Shown one piece after another: positions 43,706 through 52,443 of a DNA stretch of 64,000 nucleotides. Source of the DNA: Caballeronia calidae (GTDB lineage: Bacteria > Pseudomonadota > Gammaproteobacteria > Burkholderiales > Burkholderiaceae); contig NZ_FCOX02000045.1 in the NCBI RefSeq assembly GCF_900044055.2, positions 1-64,000 on the forward strand, read 5' to 3'. The position numbers were made by a program, and so were the translations under genes. The notes under the pieces are model-generated. The model saw only the letters and a program-made list of their open reading frames with translations. It searched no databases and was not told the DNA's origin. Numbering within the stretch: the first letter of the stretch is position 1; each line of letters starts with the position of its first letter.

Positions 43706-45990
43706 GAGCTGACCTCGTCCTGAGGCTCGTTCTTCGACGATGCATCGCGCGGCATCGTGCCCTGGCGGCGCAGCTCGTCCGCGCGTTTGGCTTCGTCGCT
43801 TGCGCGCGGCTTGTCGGCATCGCTCGGTGCGCCTTCGTGCGGGTCGTGACGATCCGTGCGGCCGAGAAAGCGTTGCAGGAGCATCGACACACCGATCAGC
43901 ACCGCGCCGATGCCGATCAGCACCGCGAACGAGCCGACCGTCGGCCGATGCAGCGAAGCGACGAGCTGATGCGCGAAGGCCACCGTCAGAACGATGCCGG
44001 GGCCCATGCCGAGCATCGTGCCGAGCATGAAGTCGCGCATGCGGATATGCGACGCGCCCGCGACGAGATTGACGATCGCAAACGGTGCGACGGGCAAGAG
44101 CCGCAACACCACCACCGCGACGATGCCGCGTTTCGCCACGCGCTCCGACAACCGGTTGACGCGCGCGCCCGCGAGCTTGCGCACCGCATCGCGGCCGAGC
44201 CAGTTGCCGAGCGAATAGCTGATCGCGGCCGCGATCGTCGTGCCGGCGAACGCATAGGCCACGCCCCACCACGCGCCGAAGACGAGACCTGTCGTCGCGA
44301 TCAGCAACGTGATGGGCACGGCGACGACCGCCGCCACGACATAGCAGAGGACGATCCACAGCGGCGCGAGCGGCAGCGCATCGATGCGGCGCGTCGCGTG
44401 CGTGAGCGAGGTCAGGTTCACGTAATCGGCGAGCGGCGTCCAGTGCCACAGACCCGCGACGGCGACGACCGTCAGCGCGAGCACGCCCAGCAGCGCGAAA
44501 CGGCTGATGAGCGGACGCGCCTTTTGCACGGGCACGAACTGGTCGACGAGCTCGTCGGCGGCGATCGGCGTTTCGGGATCGATGAGCGCTTCGGGCGGAA
44601 TCAGCTGATCGAGTTCGGTCGACACGCGCGGATCGAGCGGCACCAGCGTGCGATGCGCGTCGCGGTCGCGCAGCAGCGCTTCTATCGCCGCGTTCATGCC
44701 ATTGCGCGCCTGGGACTCGCGCACGATGTCCGCACGCTCGCAGCCGAGATGCTCCGCGAGCAGCGTGTCGCGCATCGTCGCGATCGAACGGCGGATGCGC
44801 GCATCGGCGCCCGCATCGATGGAGATATTGCACTCGCTGTCGAGCACCATCGAACGATTGTTCAGGTTGGCCGAGCCGACGATCAGCAATTCATCGTCGA
44901 CGATCATCAGCTTGCTATGCACATTGACGATGTGATCGCCGAGTTTCGGCACGCTCGGGCACAGCAAACGATAGCGTCCGTGCGTGTCGGCGTTCTTCAG
45001 GAGCGCGTGCAGGCGCGCGCGCAGCACGCCCATCGTCACTTCCTGCAGCCAGCCGCTCTGATTGCGCGGCACGACGATGGCGAGATCGGGGCCGTCGTCG
45101 CGCGCGAGCGATGCGGCGAGCGCCGCGCCGATCGCACCCGACGTGAAGTACTGGTTCTCGATATAGATGCTGCGCCGCGCCCGCGCGATGGCATCGAGAT
45201 ACTGCGTGCGAATCTGCTGCACGGGTTCGCGGCCGAGATACGCGGGTTCGGTGAGCGAGATCGCGATATCGACATCTTCGATATCGACGCGGCGCGAAGG
45301 CGGCCACGGGTCTTGCTGAAGCGCCGCGCGATGCGCGCGGATCGCGAGCCGCTTGCCGCATGCGCGCGCCCATCGCTCGCGCGCGAGCACGCCGATCTCG
45401 CGCGCGGCATCGCCGTCGAACATCGTGTGGACATCGTGAAACGGCTGATACGCCGCGCCGTTTGCATCGCGGCGCAGCGGCTCGTCGGGCGCGTGCGCGG
45501 TCGTGTCCCAGCGCGAGCGCGTGAGATCGAGACCGCCGACGAACGCCACGCGATCATCTATCACGACGAGCTTCTGATGCTGCGAGGCGCCGAGCGGATG
45601 CTTGCCGTCCATCTGGAACGCGATGCGCCGGTTCGTGCGCCAGCCCATCTTGTAGACCGGCAGCCACTCGCGCTCGAACGCGTAGAGCATCGCGAAGTCC
45701 CACGCGAGAATATAGATGCGCAGGCGCCGCCGCGTCGAAGCGATCGCGTGCAGGAAATCGCCGAGCGCTTCGGGGAAGCCGTCGTCCGCGCCTTCGGGCG
45801 TGAGCTTCATGCGGCTGTCGATATCCCAGCCGAGGATGAACACGGTGCGTTCCGCGCGCGTGATGGCCTCGCGCAGCACGCGGAAATAATCCGCTCCGTC
45901 GATGAGAAGACTGAAGCGCCCGGCATGACGCACGCTCGCGCAATTGCGTCCCGGCTGGAAAAAGGGCTCGTCGTGGTGGGGGTTGCTCAT
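43702..45990 (-). CDS. Phospholipase D-like protein fused to a DedA/VTT membrane domain
   Basis: 762 residues from ATG 45990. The N-terminal 480 residues are a two-HKD PLD/cardiolipin-synthase-type enzyme: HQKLVVIDDRVAFVGGLD (about residue 165) and HSKLMIVDDELLIVGSANLNNRS (about 385). A linker with one membrane helix follows (FALLGVLALTVVAVAGLWHW), then a DedA/VTT domain (PITLLIATTGLVFGAWWGVAYAF; AKRGIVAVVVLRLLPVAPFAIVNLVAGASHI). The C-terminus is charged. A PLD fused to a DedA lipid-scrambling domain suggests lipid headgroup exchange coupled to movement across the membrane. It is co-transcribed with the EEP phosphatase. Confidence 0.92.
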   Translation of the reverse strand: MSNPHHDEPFFQPGRNCASVRHAGRFSLLIDGADYFRVLREAITRAERTVFILGWDIDSRMKLTPEGADDGFPEALGDFLHAIASTRRRLRIYILAWDFAMLYAFEREWLPVYKMGWRTNRRIAFQMDGKHPLGASQHQKLVVIDDRVAFVGGLDLTRSRWDTTAHAPDEPLRRDANGAAYQPFHDVHTMFDGDAAREIGVLARERWARACGKRLAIRAHRAALQQDPWPPSRRVDIEDVDIAISLTEPAYLGREPVQQIRTQYLDAIARARRSIYIENQYFTSGAIGAALAASLARDDGPDLAIVVPRNQSGWLQEVTMGVLRARLHALLKNADTHGRYRLLCPSVPKLGDHIVNVHSKLMIVDDELLIVGSANLNNRSMVLDSECNISIDAGADARIRRSIATMRDTLLAEHLGCERADIVRESQARNGMNAAIEALLRDRDAHRTLVPLDPRVSTELDQLIPPEALIDPETPIAADELVDQFVPVQKARPLISRFALLGVLALTVVAVAGLWHWTPLADYVNLTSLTHATRRIDALPLAPLWIVLCYVVAAVVAVPITLLIATTGLVFGAWWGVAYAFAGTTIAAAISYSLGNWLGRDAVRKLAGARVNRLSERVAKRGIVAVVVLRLLPVAPFAIVNLVAGASHIRMRDFMLGTMLGMGPGIVLTVAFAHQLVASLHRPTVGSFAVLIGIGAVLIGVSMLLQRFLGRTDRHDPHEGAPSDADKPRASDEAKRADELRRQGTMPRDASSKNEPQDEVSS

Positions 45991-46097
45991 GTGCCTCTCG
46001 AAGCACGCCGCGTTCAAATGACTTTCGATTTGCAAACAACATGCCCGCCGTGGTGCTACGCTTCGATGCACATGCCGGTCCGGGAGCGACATGCGCG

Positions 46098-47441
46098 ATG
46101 AACGACGACGAAGCCACGGAAGTCACGGATGTCACCATTCAGGACGAGCGCGCAGGGCTCGTTCCGCTCGCGGCGGCGTCGGTGGTCGTCGGCGCGGCGA
46201 CGGGCGCGATCGGCGTGCTCTTTCGTTTCGCGCTCGAACGCGCCGATGCGTGGCGCAACGCGTTCGTCGCGTGGGCGCATGCGGGGCATGATGCCGCCGT
46301 CCTGCTCGTGGTCCTCGCCGCGGCCGTGGCGAGCGGTCTCGCGGCGTGGCTCGTCGCGCGCTTCGCGCCCATGGCGAGCGGCAGCGGCATTCCGCATGTC
46401 GAAGCGGTGCTGCACAGCACGTTGCCGCCCGCGCCGCTCGTGCTCATACCGATCAAGTTCGCGGGCGGCGTGCTCGCCATCGGCGCGGGACTCGCGCTCG
46501 GCCGCGAAGGCCCGACGGTGCAGATGGGCGCATCGATCGCGCATGTCATCGGCGGGATCTTCAAACGCAACGCCGACGATTGCCGCGTGCTGCTCGCGGC
46601 GGGCGCGGGCGCGGGGCTCGCGACCGCCTTCAACGCGCCGATCGCGGGCGCGGTGTTCGTGCTGGAGGAACTGATGCGGCGTTTCCACACGCGCACGGCG
46701 GTGGCGGCGCTCGGCGCATCGGCGAGCGCGATCGCGATGGCGCGTCTGCTGCACGGCGATCTGCCCGACTTCCACGTTCCGGCGCAACCCTTTCCCGGCT
46801 TCGAAATGACCGGCGCGCATCTTTTGCTCGGCGCGCTGCTGGGGCTTTTGGGTGCGGCGTATAGCCGCGTCATTCTGTGGACGCTCGATGCCGCCGATGC
46901 GATCGCGCATCCCGCATCGGTGAAACATGCGACCGTGCGCGCGGCGGCGGTCGGCGCGGCGATCGGCCTGCTCGCGTGGTTCGCGCCGGATCTCGTCGGC
47001 GGCGGCGACGCGCTGACCGAGCGCGCTTTGCTGGGCCGCGGCACGATCGCCGGCGTGATCGCGATGTTCGCGCTGCGCTTCTTCGTGGGCCCGGTGTCCT
47101 ACGCGGCGGGCACGCCCGGCGGCATCTTCGCGCCGATGCTCGTGCTCGGCGCGCAGACCGGTCTCGTATTCGGCCGCGTCTGCCTCGACTGGTTCCCCGG
47201 CATGGCGCCCGCCACCGGCGACACGAGCACGTTCGCGGTGGTCGGCATGGCGGCGTTCTTCGTCGCGGTCGTGCGCGCGCCGGTCACGGGCATCGTGCTC
47301 GTCACGGAGATGACGGCGAGCTTCACCCTGCTCCTGCCGATGCTCACCGCCTGCTTCACCGCGATGATCGTGCCGATGCTGCTGCGCGTGCCGCCGATCT
47401 ACGATTCGCTGGGCGAGCGCGCGGCGCAACATCATCGCTAG
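46098..47441 (+). CDS. ClC-family chloride channel or chloride/proton antiporter
   Basis: 447 residues from ATG 46098. The selectivity filter motifs are present: GSGIPHVE, GREGPTVQMG with the gating glutamate kept, and GTPGGIFAPMLVLG. The FNAPIAGAVFVLEEL helix is also typical. About 16-18 helices are expected and the length is close to E. coli ClcA. No C-terminal CBS domains are present. It is divergent from the PLD-DedA gene, with about 107 bases between starts. Confidence 0.95.
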   Translation: MNDDEATEVTDVTIQDERAGLVPLAAASVVVGAATGAIGVLFRFALERADAWRNAFVAWAHAGHDAAVLLVVLAAAVASGLAAWLVARFAPMASGSGIPHVEAVLHSTLPPAPLVLIPIKFAGGVLAIGAGLALGREGPTVQMGASIAHVIGGIFKRNADDCRVLLAAGAGAGLATAFNAPIAGAVFVLEELMRRFHTRTAVAALGASASAIAMARLLHGDLPDFHVPAQPFPGFEMTGAHLLLGALLGLLGAAYSRVILWTLDAADAIAHPASVKHATVRAAAVGAAIGLLAWFAPDLVGGGDALTERALLGRGTIAGVIAMFALRFFVGPVSYAAGTPGGIFAPMLVLGAQTGLVFGRVCLDWFPGMAPATGDTSTFAVVGMAAFFVAVVRAPVTGIVLVTEMTASFTLLLPMLTACFTAMIVPMLLRVPPIYDSLGERAAQHHR

Positions 47442-47555
47442 CGGCGCGCTCTGCATGCGATGAGCCGTTGCGGTAGTCTCGTCGATGAACATTCGTTGCG
47501 CCGCCCTGCACGCACGAAGCGCGGCGCCCACGGACTTCATCCACGAGGACACGCA

Positions 47556-48584
47556 ATGGAATATCGACATCTCGGCGCATCGGGCTTCAAGGTTCCCGTC
47601 CTGAGCTTCGGCACCGGCACCTTCGGCGGCAAGGGCGAATTCTTCCAGGCCTGGGGCGAAACCGACGTGAGCGAAGCGCGCAAGCTCGTCGACATCTGTC
47701 TCGATGCGGGCGTCACGATGTTCGACACCGCCGACGTCTACTCGCACGGCACATCGGAATCGATACTCGGCGAGGCGATCAAGGGCCGGCGCGACAAGAC
47801 CATCGTCTCGACCAAGGCCACGTTCCGTTTCGACCCGAACGATCCGAACGCCGTCGGTTCATCGCGCTTTCATCTGATTCAGGCCGTGAACGCGGCGCTC
47901 GCACGCCTGCAGACCGACTACATCGACGTGTTCCAGCTGCATGGCTTCGACGCGAAAACGCCCGTCGAGGAGACGCTTTCGACACTCGACGATCTCGTGC
48001 GCGCGGGCAAGATCCGCTACACGGGCGTGTCGAATTTCTCGGGCTGGCATCTGCAGAAATCGCTCGATGTGGCGGACCGCTACGGTTATCCGCGCTACGT
48101 CGCGAATCAGACGTACTACTCGCTCATCGGCCGCGATTACGAATGGGAGCTGATGCCGCTCGGGCTCGATCAGGGCGTCGGCGCGATCGTGTGGAGTCCG
48201 CTCGGCTGGGGCCGCCTCACCGGCAAGATCCGGCGCGGCCAGACGCTGCCCGCGACGAGCCGCCTGCACAAAACCGCCGACATGGGGCCGCCGGTGCCGG
48301 ACGACTACCTGTACCGCGTGGTCGATGCGCTCGACGCCATCGCCGAGGAAACCGGCAAGACCGTGCCGCAGATCGCGCTCAACTGGCTGCTGCAGCGCCC
48401 GACCGTGGCGACGGTGCTCATCGGCGCGCGCGACGAGGATCAACTCAGGCAAAACCTCGGCGCGGTCGGCTGGAACCTGACGCCCGGGCAGGTGAAGAAG
48501 CTCGACGACGCGAGCGCGGTGCGGCCCGCCTATCCGTACTGGCATCAGCAGGGCTTCTCGGAGCGCAACCCGTTCCCCGTATGA
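47556..48584 (+). CDS. Aldo/keto reductase
   Basis: 342 residues from ATG 47556. The catalytic tetrad is visible: Asp and Tyr in MFDTADVYSHGTSE, Lys in IVSTKATF and His in DVFQLHGFD. The NADPH site is in GVSNFSGW and VLIGARDEDQLRQNL. It falls in the YajO/AKR11-13 group. The start is favoured because MEYRHLGASGFKVPVLSFGTG is the standard N-terminus. The substrate is not known; no partner enzyme adjoins. Confidence 0.93.
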   Translation: MEYRHLGASGFKVPVLSFGTGTFGGKGEFFQAWGETDVSEARKLVDICLDAGVTMFDTADVYSHGTSESILGEAIKGRRDKTIVSTKATFRFDPNDPNAVGSSRFHLIQAVNAALARLQTDYIDVFQLHGFDAKTPVEETLSTLDDLVRAGKIRYTGVSNFSGWHLQKSLDVADRYGYPRYVANQTYYSLIGRDYEWELMPLGLDQGVGAIVWSPLGWGRLTGKIRRGQTLPATSRLHKTADMGPPVPDDYLYRVVDALDAIAEETGKTVPQIALNWLLQRPTVATVLIGARDEDQLRQNLGAVGWNLTPGQVKKLDDASAVRPAYPYWHQQGFSERNPFPV

Positions 48585-48637
48585 CGGCGAAAGGCGCGGC
48601 GGTCCACGCCGCCGCGCTCGGAAATGACCTGGACACC

Positions 48638-48679
48638 GTACCGGAACTCGCCTGAGAATCTGTACCGGTACTGTACCGG
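48638..48679 (+). repeat. Three GTACCGG direct repeats upstream of the LysE-type exporter
   Basis: GTACCGG at 48638-48644, 48662-48668 and 48673-48679. The last two are 11 bases apart, both in the form CTGTACCGG or TGTACCGG. 48662-48671 is also a perfect palindrome, GTACCGGTAC. The cluster ends 53 bases before the exporter ATG, a good operator position. Confidence 0.6.
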
Positions 48680-48732
48680 ACACCTCCCGTACACTGGGCG
48701 CTCGTCGAGTCATTCATTACCCGGAGCGCGCC

Positions 48733-49347
48733 ATGCCCCCCGAACTCCTGAACGCCCTGCCCGCCGCCGCGCTGTTCGCGCTGGTGACGACCATCACGCC
48801 CGGCCCCAACAACACGATGCTGCTCGCCTCGGGCGTCAATTTCGGCCTCAGGCGCACCGTGCCGCACGTGCTCGGCATCAGCGCGGGCATGGCTATTCTG
48901 ATGATCGCGGTCGGTCTCGGGCTCGCGCAGGCGTTCGAGCGGCTGCCGTGGCTCTACACGGTGCTGGAAGCGGCGAGCGTCGCGTATCTGCTGTATCTGG
49001 CGTGGAAGATCGGCACGTCGTCGTCGGTGCAGATGCGCGATGGCCAGGGCCGCCCGATGCGCTTTCACGAAGCGATCGCCTTCCAGTGGATCAATCCCAA
49101 AGCGTGGATGATGGTGCTCACCGCGGCGACGACCATCCATCTGCACGCGAGTCTTTCCCTGAATGCCGCGCTGATGGCGCTCGTGCTCGTCGTGATCGGG
49201 CTGCCGTGCATCACGATGTGGGCGGCGTTCGGCATGTCGCTGCGGCGTTTTCTCGCGAATCCGCGCTGGCTGCGCGTGTTCAACATCACGATGGCCGCGC
49301 TGCTCGTGCTGTCGCTGTACCCGATCGCCGCCCATCTTTTCGCATGA
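48733..49347 (+). CDS. LysE/RhtB-family amino-acid or metabolite exporter
   Basis: 204 residues with about six membrane segments and the family signature TTITPGPNNTMLLASGVNFGLRRTVPH near residue 20. The interhelical region FHEAIAFQWINPKAWMMVLTA is characteristic of the LysE superfamily. It is a single gene preceded by repeated operator-like GTACCGG sequences. The exported compound cannot be read from sequence. Confidence 0.93.
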   Translation: MPPELLNALPAAALFALVTTITPGPNNTMLLASGVNFGLRRTVPHVLGISAGMAILMIAVGLGLAQAFERLPWLYTVLEAASVAYLLYLAWKIGTSSSVQMRDGQGRPMRFHEAIAFQWINPKAWMMVLTAATTIHLHASLSLNAALMALVLVVIGLPCITMWAAFGMSLRRFLANPRWLRVFNITMAALLVLSLYPIAAHLFA

Positions 49348-49652
49348 CCGCGCGAAGCGGCGAAGGGGCGCGCACCGGGCGAAAAGCGCGCACCCTCTTT
49401 GCCTCGGCGCCCGACCGGTGCATACTGGTCTTACGCGCCGGCACGCAAAATCTGCCGTCCCGCTTGCAAGATTGGGACTGCGTTTCTTTTCCGTCAGCTA
49501 CGACTGTCCGCCTCGCCGCCCCAACGATCCTCGAGTGATCCTTAAGCGATCCTTTAAGGCGGCAAATCAGTCCGGCGCGTACATGCCTTGCTAGTCCGTT
49601 GGTTCGCGCCGAATCGTCGGCGCGGCTTTGAAATCTGTTCAAGGAGTACGCC
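49348..49652. other. Intergenic region with 11-base-phased repeats
   Basis: 305 bases without a gene. The GATCCT repeat at 49526-49553 is described separately. An AAGGAG ribosome site at 49641-49646 serves the small acidic protein gene. Confidence 0.6.
49526..49558. repeat. Three GATCCT direct repeats spaced exactly 11 bases
   Basis: GATCCT starts at 49526, 49537 and 49548; the second and third units extend to GATCCTTAAGC and GATCCTTTAAG. One-helical-turn phasing suggests cooperative protein binding or bending. It lies about 95 bases before the small acidic protein gene. Confidence 0.55.
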
Positions 49653-49823
49653 ATGTCTGGAGCCAATCGCCCGTCCGGTCCCGCCACGCGCAAATCCCTC
49701 GACCTAGCCGATCAGATCGAACGCGATGAACTGGAGAACAACCTGCCGGATGCGCTCAACCGCGTCGATGACGAAGACGACATCGACGATGATTCCGACT
49801 CCGATCGCACACTAGGCCGTTAG
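49653..49823 (+). CDS. Small acidic protein, 56 residues
   Basis: ATG at 49653 with AAGGAG six bases upstream and TAG at 49821. The sequence starts MSGANRPSGPATRKSLDLAD, then QIERDELENNLPDALNRVDD, and ends in an Asp/Glu-rich run before SDSDRTLGR. No membrane segment or known motif is present. The good ribosome site and sensible composition support a real gene. The function is unknown; the acidic C-terminus could bind basic proteins or metals. Confidence 0.65.
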   Translation: MSGANRPSGPATRKSLDLADQIERDELENNLPDALNRVDDEDDIDDDSDSDRTLGR

Positions 49824-50029
49824 CCTCGACAGCCGGGCCCATCGCGCCGATGAAGGCGTGATCCGCGACGCCGCAATGTTTTCTGGCATTGCGGCGTTTT
49901 TGCTGGGCACAGCCGTTGCTTTGAGCGTTCGCGTCGCGCAACGATGCGCGACGCGAAACCGAAGAGCGAAGCCGCGGCGGCATCAGTCCGCATGCGAACG
50001 ACGATCAACCCATCCCACGGGAGGACTCC

Positions 50030-50191
50030 ATGCTCCGTTACGCTGTCATCTTCTTCATCATCGCGATCATCGCGGCCGTTTTCGGCTTCGGCGGGATCGC
50101 AACGGGCGCGGCGGAAATCGCCAAGATCCTGTTCTTCATCTTCATCGTGATCTTTCTCGCAACGCTCCTGCTCGGCGTGTTCAGGCGATGA
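50030..50191 (+). CDS. DUF1328 (YtjA-type) small membrane protein
   Basis: 53 residues, ATG 50030 behind GGGAGGA. Two hydrophobic helices: MLRYAVIFFIIAIIAAVFGFGG and AEIAKILFFIFIVIFLATLL, with GIATGAAEIAKILF between, which is the DUF1328/UPF0391 signature. The function of the family is unknown; it is often stress-induced. Confidence 0.88.
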   Translation: MLRYAVIFFIIAIIAAVFGFGGIATGAAEIAKILFFIFIVIFLATLLLGVFRR

Positions 50192-50281
50192 CGATCTCGC
50201 CGCGACGAGCGCTGTAAAGAAGAAACGCGCGGGCTTCGCCGAAGGCTGCGCGTTTTCGCATGCTTGATCGCCTGAAACGGA

Positions 50282-51400
50282 TTACGTAATGATCACGCGA
50301 TTCTTCCCGTCCCGCTTCGCGCGATAAAGCGCGAGATCCGCCGCTTCCACGAGCTGCTTCGACGTATCTTCGCGCATCGCCGTCTGCATCGCGCCGCCGA
50401 TGCTGATCGTGACGCGCCCGTTCGCCGAACCGGTGTGCGGCACGTTGAGCGCCTCCACCGCGATGCGGATTTTCTCGCCGAGCAGCCGCAAGCCCGGCGC
50501 CGACGACGACATCAGCACCACCGCAAATTCCTCGCCGCCGAAGCGCGCGGCCAGATCGGTGGGACTGCCGAGGCTCGTCTCGATCGTATGCGCGACGAGC
50601 TTCAGCACGTCATCGCCGGCAACGTGGCCATACGTGTCGTTGTACGACTTGAAGTTGTCGACATCGATCATCAGGAAACCGATGGCCGTATGCTCGCGCG
50701 ACGCGCGGCGCCATTCGGCATCCAGATAATCATCGAGACGGCGGCGGTTGGACAGACCCGTCAGGCCGTCCGAGTGCGTCAAACGCTGCAATTCCAGGTT
50801 CGTTTCGAGCAGTTTCTGCTGCGACTGACGCAGCGCGCGATACGCCTCGTCGCGCTGCAGCAGGTTTTGATACGAACGCGAGTGATAGCGCACGCGCGCG
50901 ACGAGCTCGATCGTGTCGGGCAGCTTCACGAGGTAATCGTTCGCGCCCGCCGCGAAGGCCGCGCTCTTGATGCGCGGCTCTTCCTTCGTCGAAAGCACGA
51001 TGATCGGGATATCGCGCGTCGCGGGATGCTCGCGGTACTGACGCACGAGCGTCAGGCCATCGACGCCGGGCATCACGAGATCCTGCAGGATCACCGTCGG
51101 CCGCGTTTCCTGCGCGGTGCGCAACGCCTCTTCGGGATTCGCGCAGTAATGCAGATCGACGTTCGTCTCTTCCGCGAGCGCGCGGCGCAGCGCCTCCGCG
51201 ATGATCGCCTGATCGTCCACGAGCAGCACCATCACCGGCAGCTCGGCCGCGGGCGGCGCGTTCAACGCGGCCGCGAGCAGATCGGACACGGCGCGCTCGT
51301 CCGCCATCGCGCGCGTGCCCGCGCGCTCGATGCTCGCCGCCGCTGCTGCCGCCGCCCGTTTCGCACGCTCGGCCAACGGGTCGGGATGAGGAAGTTTCAT
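50282..51400 (-). CDS. wspR: Response regulator diguanylate cyclase WspR
   Basis: 372 residues from ATG 51400. An Ala-rich N-terminal stretch of about 50 residues precedes the receiver domain (VMVLLVDDQAIIAEAL; phospho-Asp in VILQDLVMPGVDG; Lys in VLSTKEEPR). A short coiled linker follows, then the GGDEF domain with an intact active site FGGEEFAVVL (about residue 280). The RxxD inhibitory site normally five residues before GGEEF reads S-P-T-D here, so product inhibition is probably lost. Phosphorylated by WspE, it makes c-di-GMP. It is the last gene of the wsp operon, 44 bases after wspF. Confidence 0.95.
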   Translation of the reverse strand: MKLPHPDPLAERAKRAAAAAAASIERAGTRAMADERAVSDLLAAALNAPPAAELPVMVLLVDDQAIIAEALRRALAEETNVDLHYCANPEEALRTAQETRPTVILQDLVMPGVDGLTLVRQYREHPATRDIPIIVLSTKEEPRIKSAAFAAGANDYLVKLPDTIELVARVRYHSRSYQNLLQRDEAYRALRQSQQKLLETNLELQRLTHSDGLTGLSNRRRLDDYLDAEWRRASREHTAIGFLMIDVDNFKSYNDTYGHVAGDDVLKLVAHTIETSLGSPTDLAARFGGEEFAVVLMSSSAPGLRLLGEKIRIAVEALNVPHTGSANGRVTISIGGAMQTAMREDTSKQLVEAADLALYRAKRDGKNRVIIT

Positions 51401-51444
51401 GGACGTGTCCTGGTTCGGTGTCTTGTTGGTTGATGCGGTGCCAT

Positions 51445-52443
51445 TCAATCGAATGCGGAAGCGAGTGCTTGCGCGATGCGCGGCAGCGGCAGGATCGACA
51501 CCGCTGCATCGAGCGCGGCCGCGGCTTTCGGCATGCCGTAGACGGCGCTCGTCGCCTCGTCCTGCGCGATCGTGTGATAGCCCTTCGCGCGCATCGCCTT
51601 GAGACCGATGGCGCCGTCGCGGCCCATGCCCGTCAGCAGCACGCCGACCGCACGGCCCGTCCAGCGCTCGGTCACGCTCTGAAAGAACACGTCGACGGAG
51701 GGCCGGTAAGGCAATTGCTTCGGATGCGCGGTATAGCCGAGGCGCGTCGCATCGGCGAAATGGAGATGATCGTTGGTCGCGGCGAGCAGCACTTCGCCGG
51801 GCACGGGCTTGTCGCCCTCGCGCGCGACGCGCACGGGCAACGCCGATTGCGCGTCGAGCCATTGCGCCATGCCTTCGGCGAACGCGCGATCGACGTGCTG
51901 CACGATGACCGTCGCCGCCGCGAAGTTCTTCGGCAGCGCGCCGAGCAGCGTCGCGAGCGCGGCCGGCCCGCCCGCCGATGCGCCGATCGCGACGAGCCGC
52001 GCGCCGCTCTTCGGCACGCCGATCGCGCTCGCGGACGCAGCGCCGGACGACGCGAGCCGCGCACCGATCTGATCGATCTTCGCGATCAACGCCGCCGCGC
52101 CGCGACGCGCATCGGCGCCGGCGAGCGCGGGCGTATCGACGGCATCGAGCGCGCCCGCGCCCATCGCTTCGTACACGCGCCACGCGTTCGCGCCGACATC
52201 GACCGTCACGACGAGAATCGCGCACGGCGAGCGCGCCATAATGGTCCGCGACGCCTGCACGCCGTCCACGTTCGGCATCACGAGATCCATCAGCACGACA
52301 TCGGGCGTGTGCGCCGCGCAATAGTCGATGGCCTGCTGGCCGTCCTGCGCGACCCACGCGATCTCGAAGTCGGCCCGCGCCGCGAGCGCGCGCCGCAGCG
52401 CTTCCACGGCCAGCGGGACATCGTTCACGATGCCGATCTTCAT
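51445..52443 (-). CDS. wspF: CheB-type methylesterase WspF
   Basis: 332 residues. The receiver domain starts MKIGIVNDVPLAVEALRRAL with phospho-Asp in VVLMDLVMPNVDG. The methylesterase domain has the Ser in AIGASAGGPAAL, His in VIVQHVDRAFAEG and Asp in LLTGMGRDGAIGLK. It removes methyl groups from WspA and so resets the pathway; loss-of-function in homologues gives wrinkly, hyper-biofilm colonies. It overlaps the wspE stop by four bases. Confidence 0.95.
   Translation of the reverse strand: MKIGIVNDVPLAVEALRRALAARADFEIAWVAQDGQQAIDYCAAHTPDVVLMDLVMPNVDGVQASRTIMARSPCAILVVTVDVGANAWRVYEAMGAGALDAVDTPALAGADARRGAAALIAKIDQIGARLASSGAASASAIGVPKSGARLVAIGASAGGPAALATLLGALPKNFAAATVIVQHVDRAFAEGMAQWLDAQSALPVRVAREGDKPVPGEVLLAATNDHLHFADATRLGYTAHPKQLPYRPSVDVFFQSVTERWTGRAVGVLLTGMGRDGAIGLKAMRAKGYHTIAQDEATSAVYGMPKAAAALDAAVSILPLPRIAQALASAFD

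Noticed and set aside
43837..46101. 754-codon plus-strand open frame
   Set aside because: Shadow of the PLD-DedA gene on the other strand.
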